A stretch of DNA of 64,000 nucleotides from Bryobacterales bacterium (GTDB lineage Bacteria; Acidobacteriota; Terriglobia; Bryobacterales; Bryobacteraceae), in NCBI GenBank assembly GCA_016789745.1, contig JAEUQF010000175.1:1-64000 (forward strand), written 5' to 3'. The position numbers and the translations under genes are program-made. Under the pieces are notes generated by a model that saw nothing but the letters and a program-made list of their open reading frames with translations, searched no databases and was not told the DNA's origin. Shown in pieces: positions 26,255 to 34,667 of the stretch (position 1 is the first letter of the stretch; each line of letters starts with the position of its first letter).

Positions 26255-28510
26255 CTATTCCTTGATCAGCTTCTGCAGCCGCCGCAGCTTGCCCTTCAAC
26301 TCCTCGCTCGCCTCCACCACTTCGGTCGTGTCATAGATCACCCGCGGCGTCATGAACACCACCAACTCCGTGCGTTCCTTGCTGTAGCTGCGATTCCCGA
26401 ACACGGCGCCAACGATCGGCAGCCGGTGCAGCCCCGGAACTCCCGCCGAGCTTTCCGTGTTCGACTCCTGGATGATGCCGGCAATCGCGATCGTATCCCC
26501 ATCCTGCACCGTCACCTGTGTGTTCACGTTGCGCTTGGAAAACGACGGCGACTGAATGGCAGCGGTCGCCGGCGGCGGAATCGGCGAACTCACCTCCTGG
26601 TTGATCACCAGCGTCACAATCCCGCTCGGAATCACCCGCGCCATGATCTGCAGCGTGACACCGGCATTGCGGTTGGAGATGCTGTTCGCGAACACCGTAT
26701 TGCCGCCGGCCTGCACGCCCGAGGGCGCGCTCGCACTCAGCGTCGGCACCTCGGTACCGACATTGACCATCGCGGGAATGCTGTCCGTGGCAATCACCGA
26801 GGGCGCCGCCACAACCTTCGCCTTGCGCTGGTCTTCCTGCGCCGTAACGGCCAGCAGCAGCTCCCGCGTCTGCCCCACCAGGTGCGCACTGGTCAACACC
26901 AGGCCGTCACCGCTCGCCAACGCAGTCAAGAGCCCTTTGTTGTCCTGACGCCCGGCGGTTCGCCGCTGCAGGAACGCCTGCACCCCGCTCGCCAGCGCCC
27001 CAGTCAGGGTTACCTCATAAATTCGAGCTTCAATCAACACCTGGCGCGGCGGCACATCCAACTGGTCCAGGAGCCGCGTAATCTGTTCGAACTCGGTCGG
27101 TGTGCCCTGGATCAGCAGCGTGTTATCGAAGGGATTCGGCACCACGCGCGGAATATTCGGCGGCTTCGGCGCCGCGCTGGGAGAAAGATAGGCGCCCGTC
27201 TGGTCCGCGCCCGCCACCGGAGCCGCGGACGTACCCGCCGGACTCGTCGTAGGCACCCCGGCCGAGGCGCCCGGAGGCATTGCGCCGCCCGCTCCATAGG
27301 ACTGCGGATAACCACCCATTCCGTAACCGCCCATCCCGTAGCCGCCCATGCCGTACCCACCCATGCCATACCCACCCATCCCGTAACCACCCATGCCCAT
27401 ACCGCCCATCCCCATGCCGTAGCCACCACCCATCCCGTAGCCACCCATGCCCATCCCGCCCATTCCCAAACCACCCATGCCATAGCCGCCCCTACCGTAG
27501 CCGCCCATCCCGTAACCGCCCATGCCCATACCGCCCATCCCCATACCGCCCATCATCCCCATGCCCATCATGCCCATCGGGAATCCATAGTAAAGACCCC
27601 CATACAGCGACATGATCGCCATCGACAGCGTCTCGGCGCGTCCGTACCGCACCCGGTACACATAGTTGTCCACCGCGCCCGCCGTCACCTTCACCGCGAT
27701 ATCCAGCTTCTTGATCCAGCGGTCCACTTCCTCAAACACACCGGCATTCGGCGCCACGCCCACAATCAGATTGATACGGTCGATCGGCAGAAACTTGATC
27801 GACCCGGCCTTGTCCGACATCGAATAGGCCTTGAAAACCGCCTCCAGTTCCTTGGCCAGGTCCGATGGGCGGCTATGCTTCACCTCGAACTGCCGCACCC
27901 GCTGGCTGGCGAAGGCGTCGCTGTCGAACAGCGCAATCAGGTCCATGGTGCGCCGCATGTTGCGGTTGTTATCCAGCAGCAGCAGCAGGTTCGCCGGGTC
28001 GTAGCTAGACACCGACGAGCCCTCCCCGCGGAACGGATCAATCAGCTTGATCAGGTCCTGCACCTGCACATACTTGAGGAAGATCAGGTTGAGCGACATC
28101 CGCTCGTCTTCCGGAATATCCTGCGGATTCGGATTCACCTGCGGCTTTAGCGGCAGGCGTCCGGCCTCCGCGATCGGCACAATCCGAAACAGGTCGCCCA
28201 CCTGCACCATCGTCGCGCCATTGATGCGCAGAATCGTCTCCAACAAAGACCGCACGTCCACCGCGCGAATCTCGCCGTAGGTGTTGATGTTGACCGACCC
28301 CTTCACGCGCGGATCCAGGATGTAGTTGATCTTCAGGCGCCGCGCCAGGGTGTCCACCAGATCGGTGAGATTGGCGTTCGGCAGGTTCAGCACGATTCCC
28401 GGTTGCTGCGCCGCGGTCTGCGTGGCAGGTGCCGCCGGTTGCGCGGGCTGCTGTTGCTGCTGGCCGAACAGCGCCGCCGTCAGAAGCAGCGGAAACGCGA
28501 GTCGATGCAT
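26255..28510 (-). CDS. gspD: Type II secretion system secretin GspD
   Basis: GspD forms the outer-membrane channel of the type II secretion system. The 751-residue protein has a signal peptide and Gln/Pro-rich linker, an N0 domain (about 38-115: LVDTLARRLKINYILDPRV), N1 and N2 (about 140-285), then N3 and the secretin core. The core carries VLIEARIYEV, VPTLSAS, the late VTVQDGDTIAIAGII and a closing RTELVVFMTPRVI. N3 is interrupted after MSLYGG by about 100 residues of Gly-Met-Tyr repeats. No pilotin-binding S-domain is obvious. It is the last gene of the gsp run, 21 bases after a small exported protein. Confidence 0.95.
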   Translation of the reverse strand: MHRLAFPLLLTAALFGQQQQQPAQPAAPATQTAAQQPGIVLNLPNANLTDLVDTLARRLKINYILDPRVKGSVNINTYGEIRAVDVRSLLETILRINGATMVQVGDLFRIVPIAEAGRLPLKPQVNPNPQDIPEDERMSLNLIFLKYVQVQDLIKLIDPFRGEGSSVSSYDPANLLLLLDNNRNMRRTMDLIALFDSDAFASQRVRQFEVKHSRPSDLAKELEAVFKAYSMSDKAGSIKFLPIDRINLIVGVAPNAGVFEEVDRWIKKLDIAVKVTAGAVDNYVYRVRYGRAETLSMAIMSLYGGLYYGFPMGMMGMGMMGGMGMGGMGMGGYGMGGYGRGGYGMGGLGMGGMGMGGYGMGGGYGMGMGGMGMGGYGMGGYGMGGYGMGGYGMGGYGMGGYPQSYGAGGAMPPGASAGVPTTSPAGTSAAPVAGADQTGAYLSPSAAPKPPNIPRVVPNPFDNTLLIQGTPTEFEQITRLLDQLDVPPRQVLIEARIYEVTLTGALASGVQAFLQRRTAGRQDNKGLLTALASGDGLVLTSAHLVGQTRELLLAVTAQEDQRKAKVVAAPSVIATDSIPAMVNVGTEVPTLSASAPSGVQAGGNTVFANSISNRNAGVTLQIMARVIPSGIVTLVINQEVSSPIPPPATAAIQSPSFSKRNVNTQVTVQDGDTIAIAGIIQESNTESSAGVPGLHRLPIVGAVFGNRSYSKERTELVVFMTPRVIYDTTEVVEASEELKGKLRRLQKLIKE
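27300..27595 (-). repeat. Gly-Met-Tyr coding repeat inside gspD
   Basis: Near-tandem 12-base units encode GMGG and GYGM steps, giving about 100 residues made almost only of Gly, Met and Tyr. The reading frame is kept throughout. The unit codons vary at third positions, which suggests selection on protein sequence rather than a very recent DNA expansion. Confidence 0.85.
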
Positions 28511-28531
28511 AGGTCAGGGCTTCCTTATCTC

Positions 28532-29005
28532 TTACTTGTTCTGCGCCGTCGCCTGGCTGCGCTGCCAGAATTCCGATTCGAGGTCCGTCAGCTCGGTCTT
28601 CTTCCGCGTCCAGCGGTACGTGCCACCAAACGGGTAAGGCTTCTCGAACTCCAGGTTCTCGCCCAAGTCCGTCACGCGCCAGCCCGCCGTCGCCGCGCCC
28701 TCCGGTATATCGTTCTTCTTTTCCGGGCCTTTCATGATGCCGAACGGCGTCTTCGTGTAGATCCAGGCCACACCCTTCGGATCCACCCAGCGGTAGGTGC
28801 CCGGCTCAATCTCCTTCGCGCCGGCAGGAATCACCGGAGCCGCCGGTGCCGGCTTCTTCGCCGTCTTGGGAGCGCTCTTGGCAGTCGTTTTGCTCGCCGT
28901 ACTCTTCGCCGGCGCCTTCTTCGGAGCAACGGTGGACTTCTTGGGCTCTTCGGCCAGACCGCAAACCGCAGCCAGCGCCGATACCATCAGGATCCGCATC
29001 ATCAT
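28532..29005 (-). CDS. Small exported protein in the type II secretion operon, unknown
   Basis: This 157-residue protein has a short signal peptide (LMVSALAAVCGLAEE), a Lys/Ala/Pro-rich linker (about 20-65) and a compact C-terminal part with aromatic repeats (GTYRWVDPKGVAWIY, then GGTYRWTRKK). The plan suggests a periplasmic or wall-associated domain on a flexible stalk. It lies between the GspC-like gene and gspD on the same strand, with gaps of about 22 bases. A role in assembling or anchoring the secretin, like a pilotin or GspC extension, is a guess from position alone. Three ATG codons in a row make the exact start uncertain. Confidence 0.7.
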   Translation of the reverse strand: MMMRILMVSALAAVCGLAEEPKKSTVAPKKAPAKSTASKTTAKSAPKTAKKPAPAAPVIPAGAKEIEPGTYRWVDPKGVAWIYTKTPFGIMKGPEKKNDIPEGAATAGWRVTDLGENLEFEKPYPFGGTYRWTRKKTELTDLESEFWQRSQATAQNK

Positions 29006-29028
29006 CTTGGTTTACCTCTCGTTCGGAC

Positions 29029-29736
29029 TCATCTCACCGGCTCCCAGCGGCACACCTTGCCGAAAGGAGACTCCGTCACTACCTTGCGTTTGCCGTCCAC
29101 CACCGTGCCGGCAGGCGAACTGTCGTTCGCGTTGCATGCCGCCAATCCTCCGCCCATATCCGCGCCCGGGCCCGGCTTAGCGGGCGTTACCGGAGCCGGC
29201 GGCGTCACCGGAGCGGCAGGCGCCGCCGTCCGCTCTTCCACCTGCGGCGCAGCTTCTCTCGCCTGCAGGTCAGAGAACTTCTTCACGTGCGGCTTACCGT
29301 CCCACTCAAACGTCAACGTCTCGGTGCCGATGGCCAGCAGCTTGTACTCGCCAATTTGCTCGCCCGCCTTGAACGTCTTCTGCCGCCCGCCTTCGGTCAT
29401 GATCGCCATCGGCCCGTCGCCCAGGTTCATCACGCCGAAAAACTTCGGGAACGGCGGCATGATCTTCGGCTTTTCCACAGGCACTTCCACAACCACGTTC
29501 GGGTTGCGGTCCTTGGAAAACAGCGTCTGCTGCGCGACATCGATGTACTGCGTCGCCTGCACTGGCGCCGGCGGCGGCCCGATTGTCGTCGGCGGCTCCT
29601 TCACCGGAGACACCCGCTGACCCAACATGCGCTTCTCGCGCTCCCGCGACGCCTTCCAACTGGCATGCAGCTCCCGCCCGATCATCACCAGCCCGGCCAC
29701 CAGCAGCAGATTCAGGAACCAGAGTTTCTTGCTCAA
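29029..29736 (-). CDS. GspC-like inner-membrane type II secretion protein
   Basis: This 235-residue protein has one N-terminal membrane helix (LWFLNLLLVAGLVMIG), a linker, and a homology-region-like beta domain (about 90-165: KFFGVMNLGDGPMAIM, FKAGEQIGEYKLLAIG). That layout fits GspC/PilP, which links the inner-membrane platform to the secretin. No PDZ domain follows; instead there is a Pro/Ala-rich tail ending in a segment with two cysteines (AACNAND and GKVCRWEP). It overlaps the GspM-like gene by 4 bases. The GspC call rests on domain form and operon position. Confidence 0.78.
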   Translation of the reverse strand: MSKKLWFLNLLLVAGLVMIGRELHASWKASREREKRMLGQRVSPVKEPPTTIGPPPAPVQATQYIDVAQQTLFSKDRNPNVVVEVPVEKPKIMPPFPKFFGVMNLGDGPMAIMTEGGRQKTFKAGEQIGEYKLLAIGTETLTFEWDGKPHVKKFSDLQAREAAPQVEERTAAPAAPVTPPAPVTPAKPGPGADMGGGLAACNANDSSPAGTVVDGKRKVVTESPFGKVCRWEPVR

Positions 29737-30320
29737 AAGGCCCCCTTCCGCTCCGGCAGCAATCGCTTCGATACCAGCGCCGTCACCGCCAGCCGCACGT
29801 TCGTCGTCTTCTGCTTGGCATTGCCCGAATACACGCGCAGATCATTCACCGATGCCAGTTCCGGCTGCAGCGAAAGCTCCGTCAGTATGTTCAACAACTG
29901 CTCCACGGCGCATTCCACCGTTACCGTCACCGGCACCTCGGCGTAGTCAGTGCCGAAAGCCTTCACTGCGCCAAACTCGCTTGACCGAATATCCAACGGC
30001 GGATTCTGGCTCCGCAACACGCGCCGCACCGTCGCCAGCAGCGCCGCCTGCGCCTGCGCGGCCGTATCGGCCTGAAGGATGCGCTTCTCTCGCAGCGCCA
30101 ACTGCGCGCTCACCTGCTTGTACTTCTCTTCCCGCGACGGCACCATCGCCGCATTCTGCCGCAACTGGATGAGCCGTTTCTCGGCCACCGCAATCGACTC
30201 GCCCGGCGAGGCCGTCGAGCCCTCCGGCGCCGCATCGGTCACCCATTGGAAGATGAGCACGCCAATCACGGCGAATCCCAACAACAGCAGCGCCCGGCGA
30301 TCACGGTCGGAGATTACCAA
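29733..30320 (-). CDS. GspM/PilO-like type II secretion protein
   Basis: This 195-residue bitopic inner-membrane protein has an N-terminal helix (RALLLLGFAVIGVLIFQWV), a coiled-coil stretch (about 45-95) and a ferredoxin-like C-terminal domain (VPVTVTVECAVEQLLNILTE). This is the GspM/PilO architecture of the inner-membrane platform. It overlaps the GspL-like gene by 7 bases and the GspC-like gene by 4, so synthesis is coupled. Direct sequence signatures for the family are weak, as is normal. Confidence 0.8.
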   Translation of the reverse strand: MVISDRDRRALLLLGFAVIGVLIFQWVTDAAPEGSTASPGESIAVAEKRLIQLRQNAAMVPSREEKYKQVSAQLALREKRILQADTAAQAQAALLATVRRVLRSQNPPLDIRSSEFGAVKAFGTDYAEVPVTVTVECAVEQLLNILTELSLQPELASVNDLRVYSGNAKQKTTNVRLAVTALVSKRLLPERKGAF

Positions 30321-31615
30321 GTGCCCATCCCTTCCCGCTTGGAGCGAATGCGGAATACCTCGGCATTGCCCACCCGCGCGATCGGCACCAGAAACTCCGA
30401 TTCGGAAAACATCGGCGAGCTATCCAGAGACTTCAGTAATCCCGTGGCCTGATCGGCCTCACCCGCCACCACCAGCGCCGACCCGCTCAGCTCCAACGTA
30501 TTCAGCCACCCCGGCGGCGGAATCAGCCGCGTCGTCTCGCGCAAAGCATCCAGGTTCAGCTTCGTGCGTTGCTGGTATTCGTCCAGTTGTGCGATGCGCT
30601 GCGCGGCCGTCACGGCGCGCTTGTCCAGCATCTCCAACTGCCGCATCTTCGGCTCCAGCATGGCGATCTCGGCCTGCAGCGCCTCCAGATACTTCCCATC
30701 CTCATACCGGCTGTACAGGCCCAGCGCCGCCAGTCCGATTACCAGCAGCACGCCCAGCACCACCGTGGGCACATAGATCATCAACGAACTGGAATCGCGC
30801 AGCTCCTCGGGAAGCAGATTCAGCTTCAACCCCAAACGCGGCGCGGCCGCGGCGATTCCAGCAAGATAAGCGGGAGCCGCCTGCGCGGGCATCCCATCAC
30901 CCTCGGGAGCCCGCCGTGGAGAGGGAAGTACGGCGGTGAACTCCCGAGGTTCCAAACCCGGTGTCAATCTCAACTCGGAAACAGCCGTGTGAATCGCTGT
31001 CTCCCAGGACGAATCGAATGTGGCCGCGTACAGCGGGCGAGCCTGGCTTTCGCCATACACCTCCAGCCCGCGTTCGGTATCGCGCCATGCGACAAACCCT
31101 TCGCTCGGTGGCGCGCCGTACAGCCGCAGCGCCGTGTACGTCAGCGCGCCAGTAAACGAGAAGCCGCCAATCTTGATGCCCGCTTCGGCGAACTTCTCCA
31201 TGTAGCGGTCAATCCCGCTACGCCGCGTGATGCCGATCAGCAGGGACTTGCCGTCCTTCAGCTTCGTCCACGACCACACCACGTCGGCTTCCGGATACGG
31301 ATGCAACGTGTCGATCTGCAGCGCCAGTGCCGCGGCCAACTCCTTATCGGCCACGCCCGGCAGCGTCAACACACGCATGGTCACTTCGCGGCGCGGCAGC
31401 ACAACCGTCGCGGCCAGGTGCGCCGCGCCATGCGACCGCAGGAATGCCTGGTACTGCGCGCCCCACTCCGCCGCCGGACGCTCCGTGTAGTTCTTGATGC
31501 TCTCCTCGGCTACGGACTCCACGCCCGAAGGCCGGATGCGCACCACCGCTACCCGCAACTCATCGGGCAGCACCGCGATCCCAATCCCTTTGCCGAACGC
31601 CAGCCAGTTGCTCAC
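30314..31615 (-). CDS. GspL-like type II secretion platform protein (PilM-PilN fusion plan)
   Basis: This 433-residue protein has an actin-like cytoplasmic part (about 1-250; IGIAVLPDELRVAVV, VLPRREVTMRVLTLPG), one membrane helix (MIYVPTVVLGVLLVIGLAALGL) and a periplasmic coiled-coil plus small domain. GspL joins the GspE ATPase to the inner-membrane platform. The plan is that of PilM fused to PilN. Its start overlaps the gspK stop as ATGA. About 30 residues near 225-245 are Pro/Arg-rich, perhaps a linker. Confidence 0.88.
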   Translation of the reverse strand: MSNWLAFGKGIGIAVLPDELRVAVVRIRPSGVESVAEESIKNYTERPAAEWGAQYQAFLRSHGAAHLAATVVLPRREVTMRVLTLPGVADKELAAALALQIDTLHPYPEADVVWSWTKLKDGKSLLIGITRRSGIDRYMEKFAEAGIKIGGFSFTGALTYTALRLYGAPPSEGFVAWRDTERGLEVYGESQARPLYAATFDSSWETAIHTAVSELRLTPGLEPREFTAVLPSPRRAPEGDGMPAQAAPAYLAGIAAAAPRLGLKLNLLPEELRDSSSLMIYVPTVVLGVLLVIGLAALGLYSRYEDGKYLEALQAEIAMLEPKMRQLEMLDKRAVTAAQRIAQLDEYQQRTKLNLDALRETTRLIPPPGWLNTLELSGSALVVAGEADQATGLLKSLDSSPMFSESEFLVPIARVGNAEVFRIRSKREGMGTW

Positions 31616-32607
31616 TGCATGTCCCCCACGCCCAATCCACCCTGGTCATACCAGCGCAGAATATGATACGGGGCGTCCTTCGTCGAGGGGGCAAACTTCA
31701 CCAGCGCGGCCACCGTGCGGCGCATATCCGACAACTGCCCATTCTGCAACCGCAGCCGCGCCGTTGCCCGCAGCGTCGTGATGCTGCCATAGTTCAGCGT
31801 CAGGCGCCCGCCCGCGGGACCCACCTGCGCCGTGAACTCGCGCAGTTGATTCATGTTCGAGAAGCCACCACCGGCGCGCCGCGCCTGCAGAATCGCCGCC
31901 ACCGCATCGGGCGGTATCCCGATCGCCGCCAGCACCGCGCCCTGCGCCGCATTCACCGAAATCGCCGCCGGACTCCCGAACACGCTCAGGCAGTCGCGAT
32001 AGCCCACGCGCGGGGTCAGCCGCCCGTCGGTCTCGCGAACATAGGTGCCGTGGAACAGCTCCGGAGTCATGCCTTTCACCAGCAGTAATTCCTCAATCTC
32101 TTCCAGGGACGCGTGCCGCGCCCGAAAAGACGAAGGCTGGGACAAATAATACGAATCGAATTCGCTCACCCCGCCCGGAGGCATGGTGCGCCAGTCCAGA
32201 ATCGCCGCCGCGATCTCCTGCGCCCGCTCCGGCGGCACACCCAATGCCAGCCCCAAACGGAACAACTCGTCCGGTGTCGCCAGGTTTACGTTCAGTTTCG
32301 AACCTTCCGGGATGATCTCAACATCCGCGGCGCCGGTGGGGAACTCGAAATGCATGCGAGTGGTCCCCGGCGCCCAGTACATCGGCGTGCCGTCGGGCCG
32401 GTTGAAGGCCGGACCCCAGTCAATCCACAGCAGCGCGCGGTCAATCGCGCCGCGGGCCAGGAAGTAGCTCTGGACGCCATCGGAAGCCGTACCGGCGCGC
32501 TCCAGTTCGCCGCGCACGGTGGTTGCCACCGAAAAGGCAATCGCCGACAACGCCGCCGATAGCCACAACACCGTCAGTAGCGCGGAGCCCCGCCTCGGGT
32601 CAGTCAT
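31612..32607 (-). CDS. gspK: Type II secretion minor pseudopilin GspK
   Basis: GspK caps the pseudopilus tip with GspI and GspJ. This 331-residue protein opens with a prepilin-like signal, RRGSALLTVLWLSAALSAIAF, that lacks the usual Glu at position 5, as is typical of GspK. The large C-terminal region holds helix-hairpin-helix-like SAM segments (VNLATPDELFRLGL, SVNAAQGAVLAAIGIP). Length matches the family. It overlaps gspJ by 8 bases and gspL by 4. Confidence 0.92.
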   Translation of the reverse strand: MTDPRRGSALLTVLWLSAALSAIAFSVATTVRGELERAGTASDGVQSYFLARGAIDRALLWIDWGPAFNRPDGTPMYWAPGTTRMHFEFPTGAADVEIIPEGSKLNVNLATPDELFRLGLALGVPPERAQEIAAAILDWRTMPPGGVSEFDSYYLSQPSSFRARHASLEEIEELLLVKGMTPELFHGTYVRETDGRLTPRVGYRDCLSVFGSPAAISVNAAQGAVLAAIGIPPDAVAAILQARRAGGGFSNMNQLREFTAQVGPAGGRLTLNYGSITTLRATARLRLQNGQLSDMRRTVAALVKFAPSTKDAPYHILRWYDQGGLGVGDMQ

Positions 32608-33337
32608 AGTAGGTCCCCAAAGGCGAGCGGTTCACGAAGATCGGCAGCATGATGTTGGTGGGCGTGATCTTCGAAGTATCGGCCTCCATGGCGGTCATCT
32701 CGACGCGAATCGCCGTCGGCCAATACGGCTGCACCCAGCGCCCCACCCAGCGTTCAAAGGGCGGATCGTTGAGCGGCTCGCGAAACACGAAGCGCGCCCC
32801 GGCCAGCTTATCGGCCAGCACGAAGGAGTTGGTTCCCACCTGCACCGGCACAAATGACGGCAACGGAATGCCCACCACCGGATCCGGCACCACGCCCGTG
32901 CAGAAACGTCCCGCACTCAAGTTCCCGCTATAGATGTGTTCGTTCACAATGAGCCGGAAGCCCTGGCTGCCCTCTCCCGGAATGATGGCGAACTCCAGAA
33001 TCCGGGGAATGCCGCGCGAGCCTTCATTCAGCGAATAGGAAGATACGAAGCGCACCGTGCCCGGCTCGCCCTGGAAGAACGGGATCTTCTGTGTCGGGCC
33101 GCCCGAGGCCACGCAGTCCGCGATGACCGGCATCAGCCCGGCGATCTGCTGTTCCAACACCCGTTGCGCGCCCACCGCGCGACGATTCGCAATCACCCTC
33201 GCATTGGTGCGCTGCAGCGCGCTCACGCCGACCCGCATCGAGACCAGCACGCCCGCCACCAGCAGCGACAGCAGCGTCACCGAGATCAGCAACTCCAATA
33301 ACGTGATGCCGGCCTGGGAACGCCCGCGACCCGTCAT
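32600..33337 (-). CDS. gspJ: Type II secretion minor pseudopilin GspJ
   Basis: This 245-residue pseudopilin has the prepilin peptidase site AG before ITLLELLISVTLLSLLV, with Glu5. I chose the ATG at 33337, which overlaps the gspI stop as ATGA; the longer frame from 33433 adds 32 residues ahead of the prepilin leader and is not credible. With GspK and GspI it forms the pseudopilus tip complex. The body has the usual GspJ QRVLEQQI-type helix and a beta-rich C-terminus. Confidence 0.9.
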   Translation of the reverse strand: MTGRGRSQAGITLLELLISVTLLSLLVAGVLVSMRVGVSALQRTNARVIANRRAVGAQRVLEQQIAGLMPVIADCVASGGPTQKIPFFQGEPGTVRFVSSYSLNEGSRGIPRILEFAIIPGEGSQGFRLIVNEHIYSGNLSAGRFCTGVVPDPVVGIPLPSFVPVQVGTNSFVLADKLAGARFVFREPLNDPPFERWVGRWVQPYWPTAIRVEMTAMEADTSKITPTNIMLPIFVNRSPLGTYYD

Positions 33338-33771
33338 GGCTGCAACACCCCGCCCAGAATATCGGTTGGTGACAGAATCGTTCGCTTGTAGCCTTCCAGC
33401 TTGAAGGTGCGCCTGCGGTCGCCGTCGTTCCACCAGATCTCACATTCCACCCGCTCCAGAATGGCCTGCCCCGGACCGACGCCCGGCGGCACCTCGAACG
33501 GTGTCACCGTGGCCGTCCAGCCGCCGCTCAGGCCGGCATCGTTGATGGGCGTCAGTTGGCCTTGAAAGGGCGCGAAACGCGGCAGGCGGCGCGTTAGCAG
33601 CAGTTCGTCGAGCTTGCGTTTGGCAACGATGGCGGCACGGTCGCGATTGGTCAGGCTTCCGGCATTGCGCAGAGAAGTGCTCAACCCCGACAACATCCCC
33701 ACCACGGCAATCGCCATGAGAGCGGTGGCCACCAGCATTTCGAGCAGCGAAAAGCCCCGCTCGTTCGTCAC
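33334..33771 (-). CDS. gspI: Type II secretion minor pseudopilin GspI
   Basis: This 145-residue protein opens with ERGFSLLEMLVATALMAIAVVG, a standard prepilin leader with G/F cleavage and Glu5. The family phrase AIVAKRKLDELL follows (compare the A..KLDE-type helix of GspI), then a small beta domain. It overlaps gspH and gspJ by 4 bases each. Its position between gspH and gspJ is the classical order. Confidence 0.9.
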   Translation of the reverse strand: MTNERGFSLLEMLVATALMAIAVVGMLSGLSTSLRNAGSLTNRDRAAIVAKRKLDELLLTRRLPRFAPFQGQLTPINDAGLSGGWTATVTPFEVPPGVGPGQAILERVECEIWWNDGDRRRTFKLEGYKRTILSPTDILGGVLQP

Positions 33772-34223
33772 TTCGATTCCTTCTCCACCTGTTCAATCTG
33801 CGGCACGCCGGTGATGGGGTCCACGCGCACGCGCCGCCTTACCTGCCGGCGGTTTTCCAGTTCCACCGAGATACGCGGCACCGTGCCTCCGGGATAAAGG
33901 AAGATGCTCTTCGTATCCGGATCGAGCTTGGTGATGGCGATGCCATCCGGCAATTGCACCTCGCGCAGGAAGCCCGGCTCAGTGGATCGCAGCTCCAATT
34001 TGCCGCCCTTCGTATCGAAGGTGATCTCCATCACCTGCTGCCGCCGGTCGGCCCGGGTCAGCGCGCTGTTCAGGAAACTGGCAACGGCATCGGTGGCGGA
34101 CATCAGCCGCAGCGAGTCGACACCGGAAGTGATGGACGGGAAGCTGACGCCGACCATCAGCGCGATCAGCGCCACCACGATCAGCATCTCCATCAGGGTG
34201 ACGCCGGCGCGCCTGTCTCGCAT
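33768..34223 (-). CDS. gspH: Type II secretion minor pseudopilin GspH
   Basis: This 151-residue protein has a prepilin leader, RRAGVTLMEMLIVVALIALMVG, with Glu5 and the GspH-type second helix (ASFLNSALTRADRRQQVMEI). GspH links the tip complex to the GspG fibre. It begins three bases after gspG and overlaps gspI by 4. The C-terminal tail is highly charged. Confidence 0.88.
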   Translation of the reverse strand: MRDRRAGVTLMEMLIVVALIALMVGVSFPSITSGVDSLRLMSATDAVASFLNSALTRADRRQQVMEITFDTKGGKLELRSTEPGFLREVQLPDGIAITKLDPDTKSIFLYPGGTVPRISVELENRRQVRRRVRVDPITGVPQIEQVEKESK

Positions 34224-34226
34224 GGT

Positions 34227-34664
34227 CTATTGGCTCTTCCAACTCACAATATCGGCGTTATTCCCTTCGCCCCCGGCCGTGCCATCGGCCCCATAGCTGA
34301 TCACATCCGGATCATCCCCATGCTCGCCGGGATACTTATAAATAAACGCCCGCCCCCAGGGATCCACCGGGATCTCCTGCGGCAGATACGGCCCTTGCCA
34401 GTTATTCACGCCCTGCGGCTTATCCCGCAGCGCGCGCAGTCCCAACTCATTGGTCGGGTACAACCCCGTGTCGATCTTATAGGCGCCCAGCGCCGTCATA
34501 AACGCGTTGATCTGCACCCGCGCCGCGGTCTTGCGCGCCGCATCGGTCTTGTTCAATAGCTTCGGCGCCACCACCGCCGCGAATAGCGCGATGATGGTCA
34601 CCACCACCAGCATCTCGATCAGCGTGACGCCGGCTTGCGAATTTCTTTTGGGTTTACGATTCAT
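34227..34664 (-). CDS. gspG: Type II secretion major pseudopilin GspG
   Basis: GspG is the main subunit of the pseudopilus that pushes cargo through the secretin. In 145 residues it shows the leader QAGVTLIEMLVVVTIIALFAAVV, the KTAARVQINAFMTALGAYKID helix, and the calcium-loop and signature region GLYPTNELGLRAL and PVDPWGRAFIYKYPGEHGD. These are near-consensus. The prepilin peptidase needed to process it (GspO/PilD) is not in the window. Confidence 0.96.
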   Translation of the reverse strand: MNRKPKRNSQAGVTLIEMLVVVTIIALFAAVVAPKLLNKTDAARKTAARVQINAFMTALGAYKIDTGLYPTNELGLRALRDKPQGVNNWQGPYLPQEIPVDPWGRAFIYKYPGEHGDDPDVISYGADGTAGGEGNNADIVSWKSQ

Positions 34665-34667
34665 TAT

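Noticed and set aside
27300..27595. Possible CRISPR-like or satellite array
   Set aside because: Units are 12 bases without spacers and stay in the gspD frame, so this is a protein-coding repeat.
26426..28150. 574-codon open frame on the plus strand opposite gspD
   Set aside because: It is rich in His, Arg and Pro with no family, and mirrors the GC-rich third positions of gspD, which is certain.
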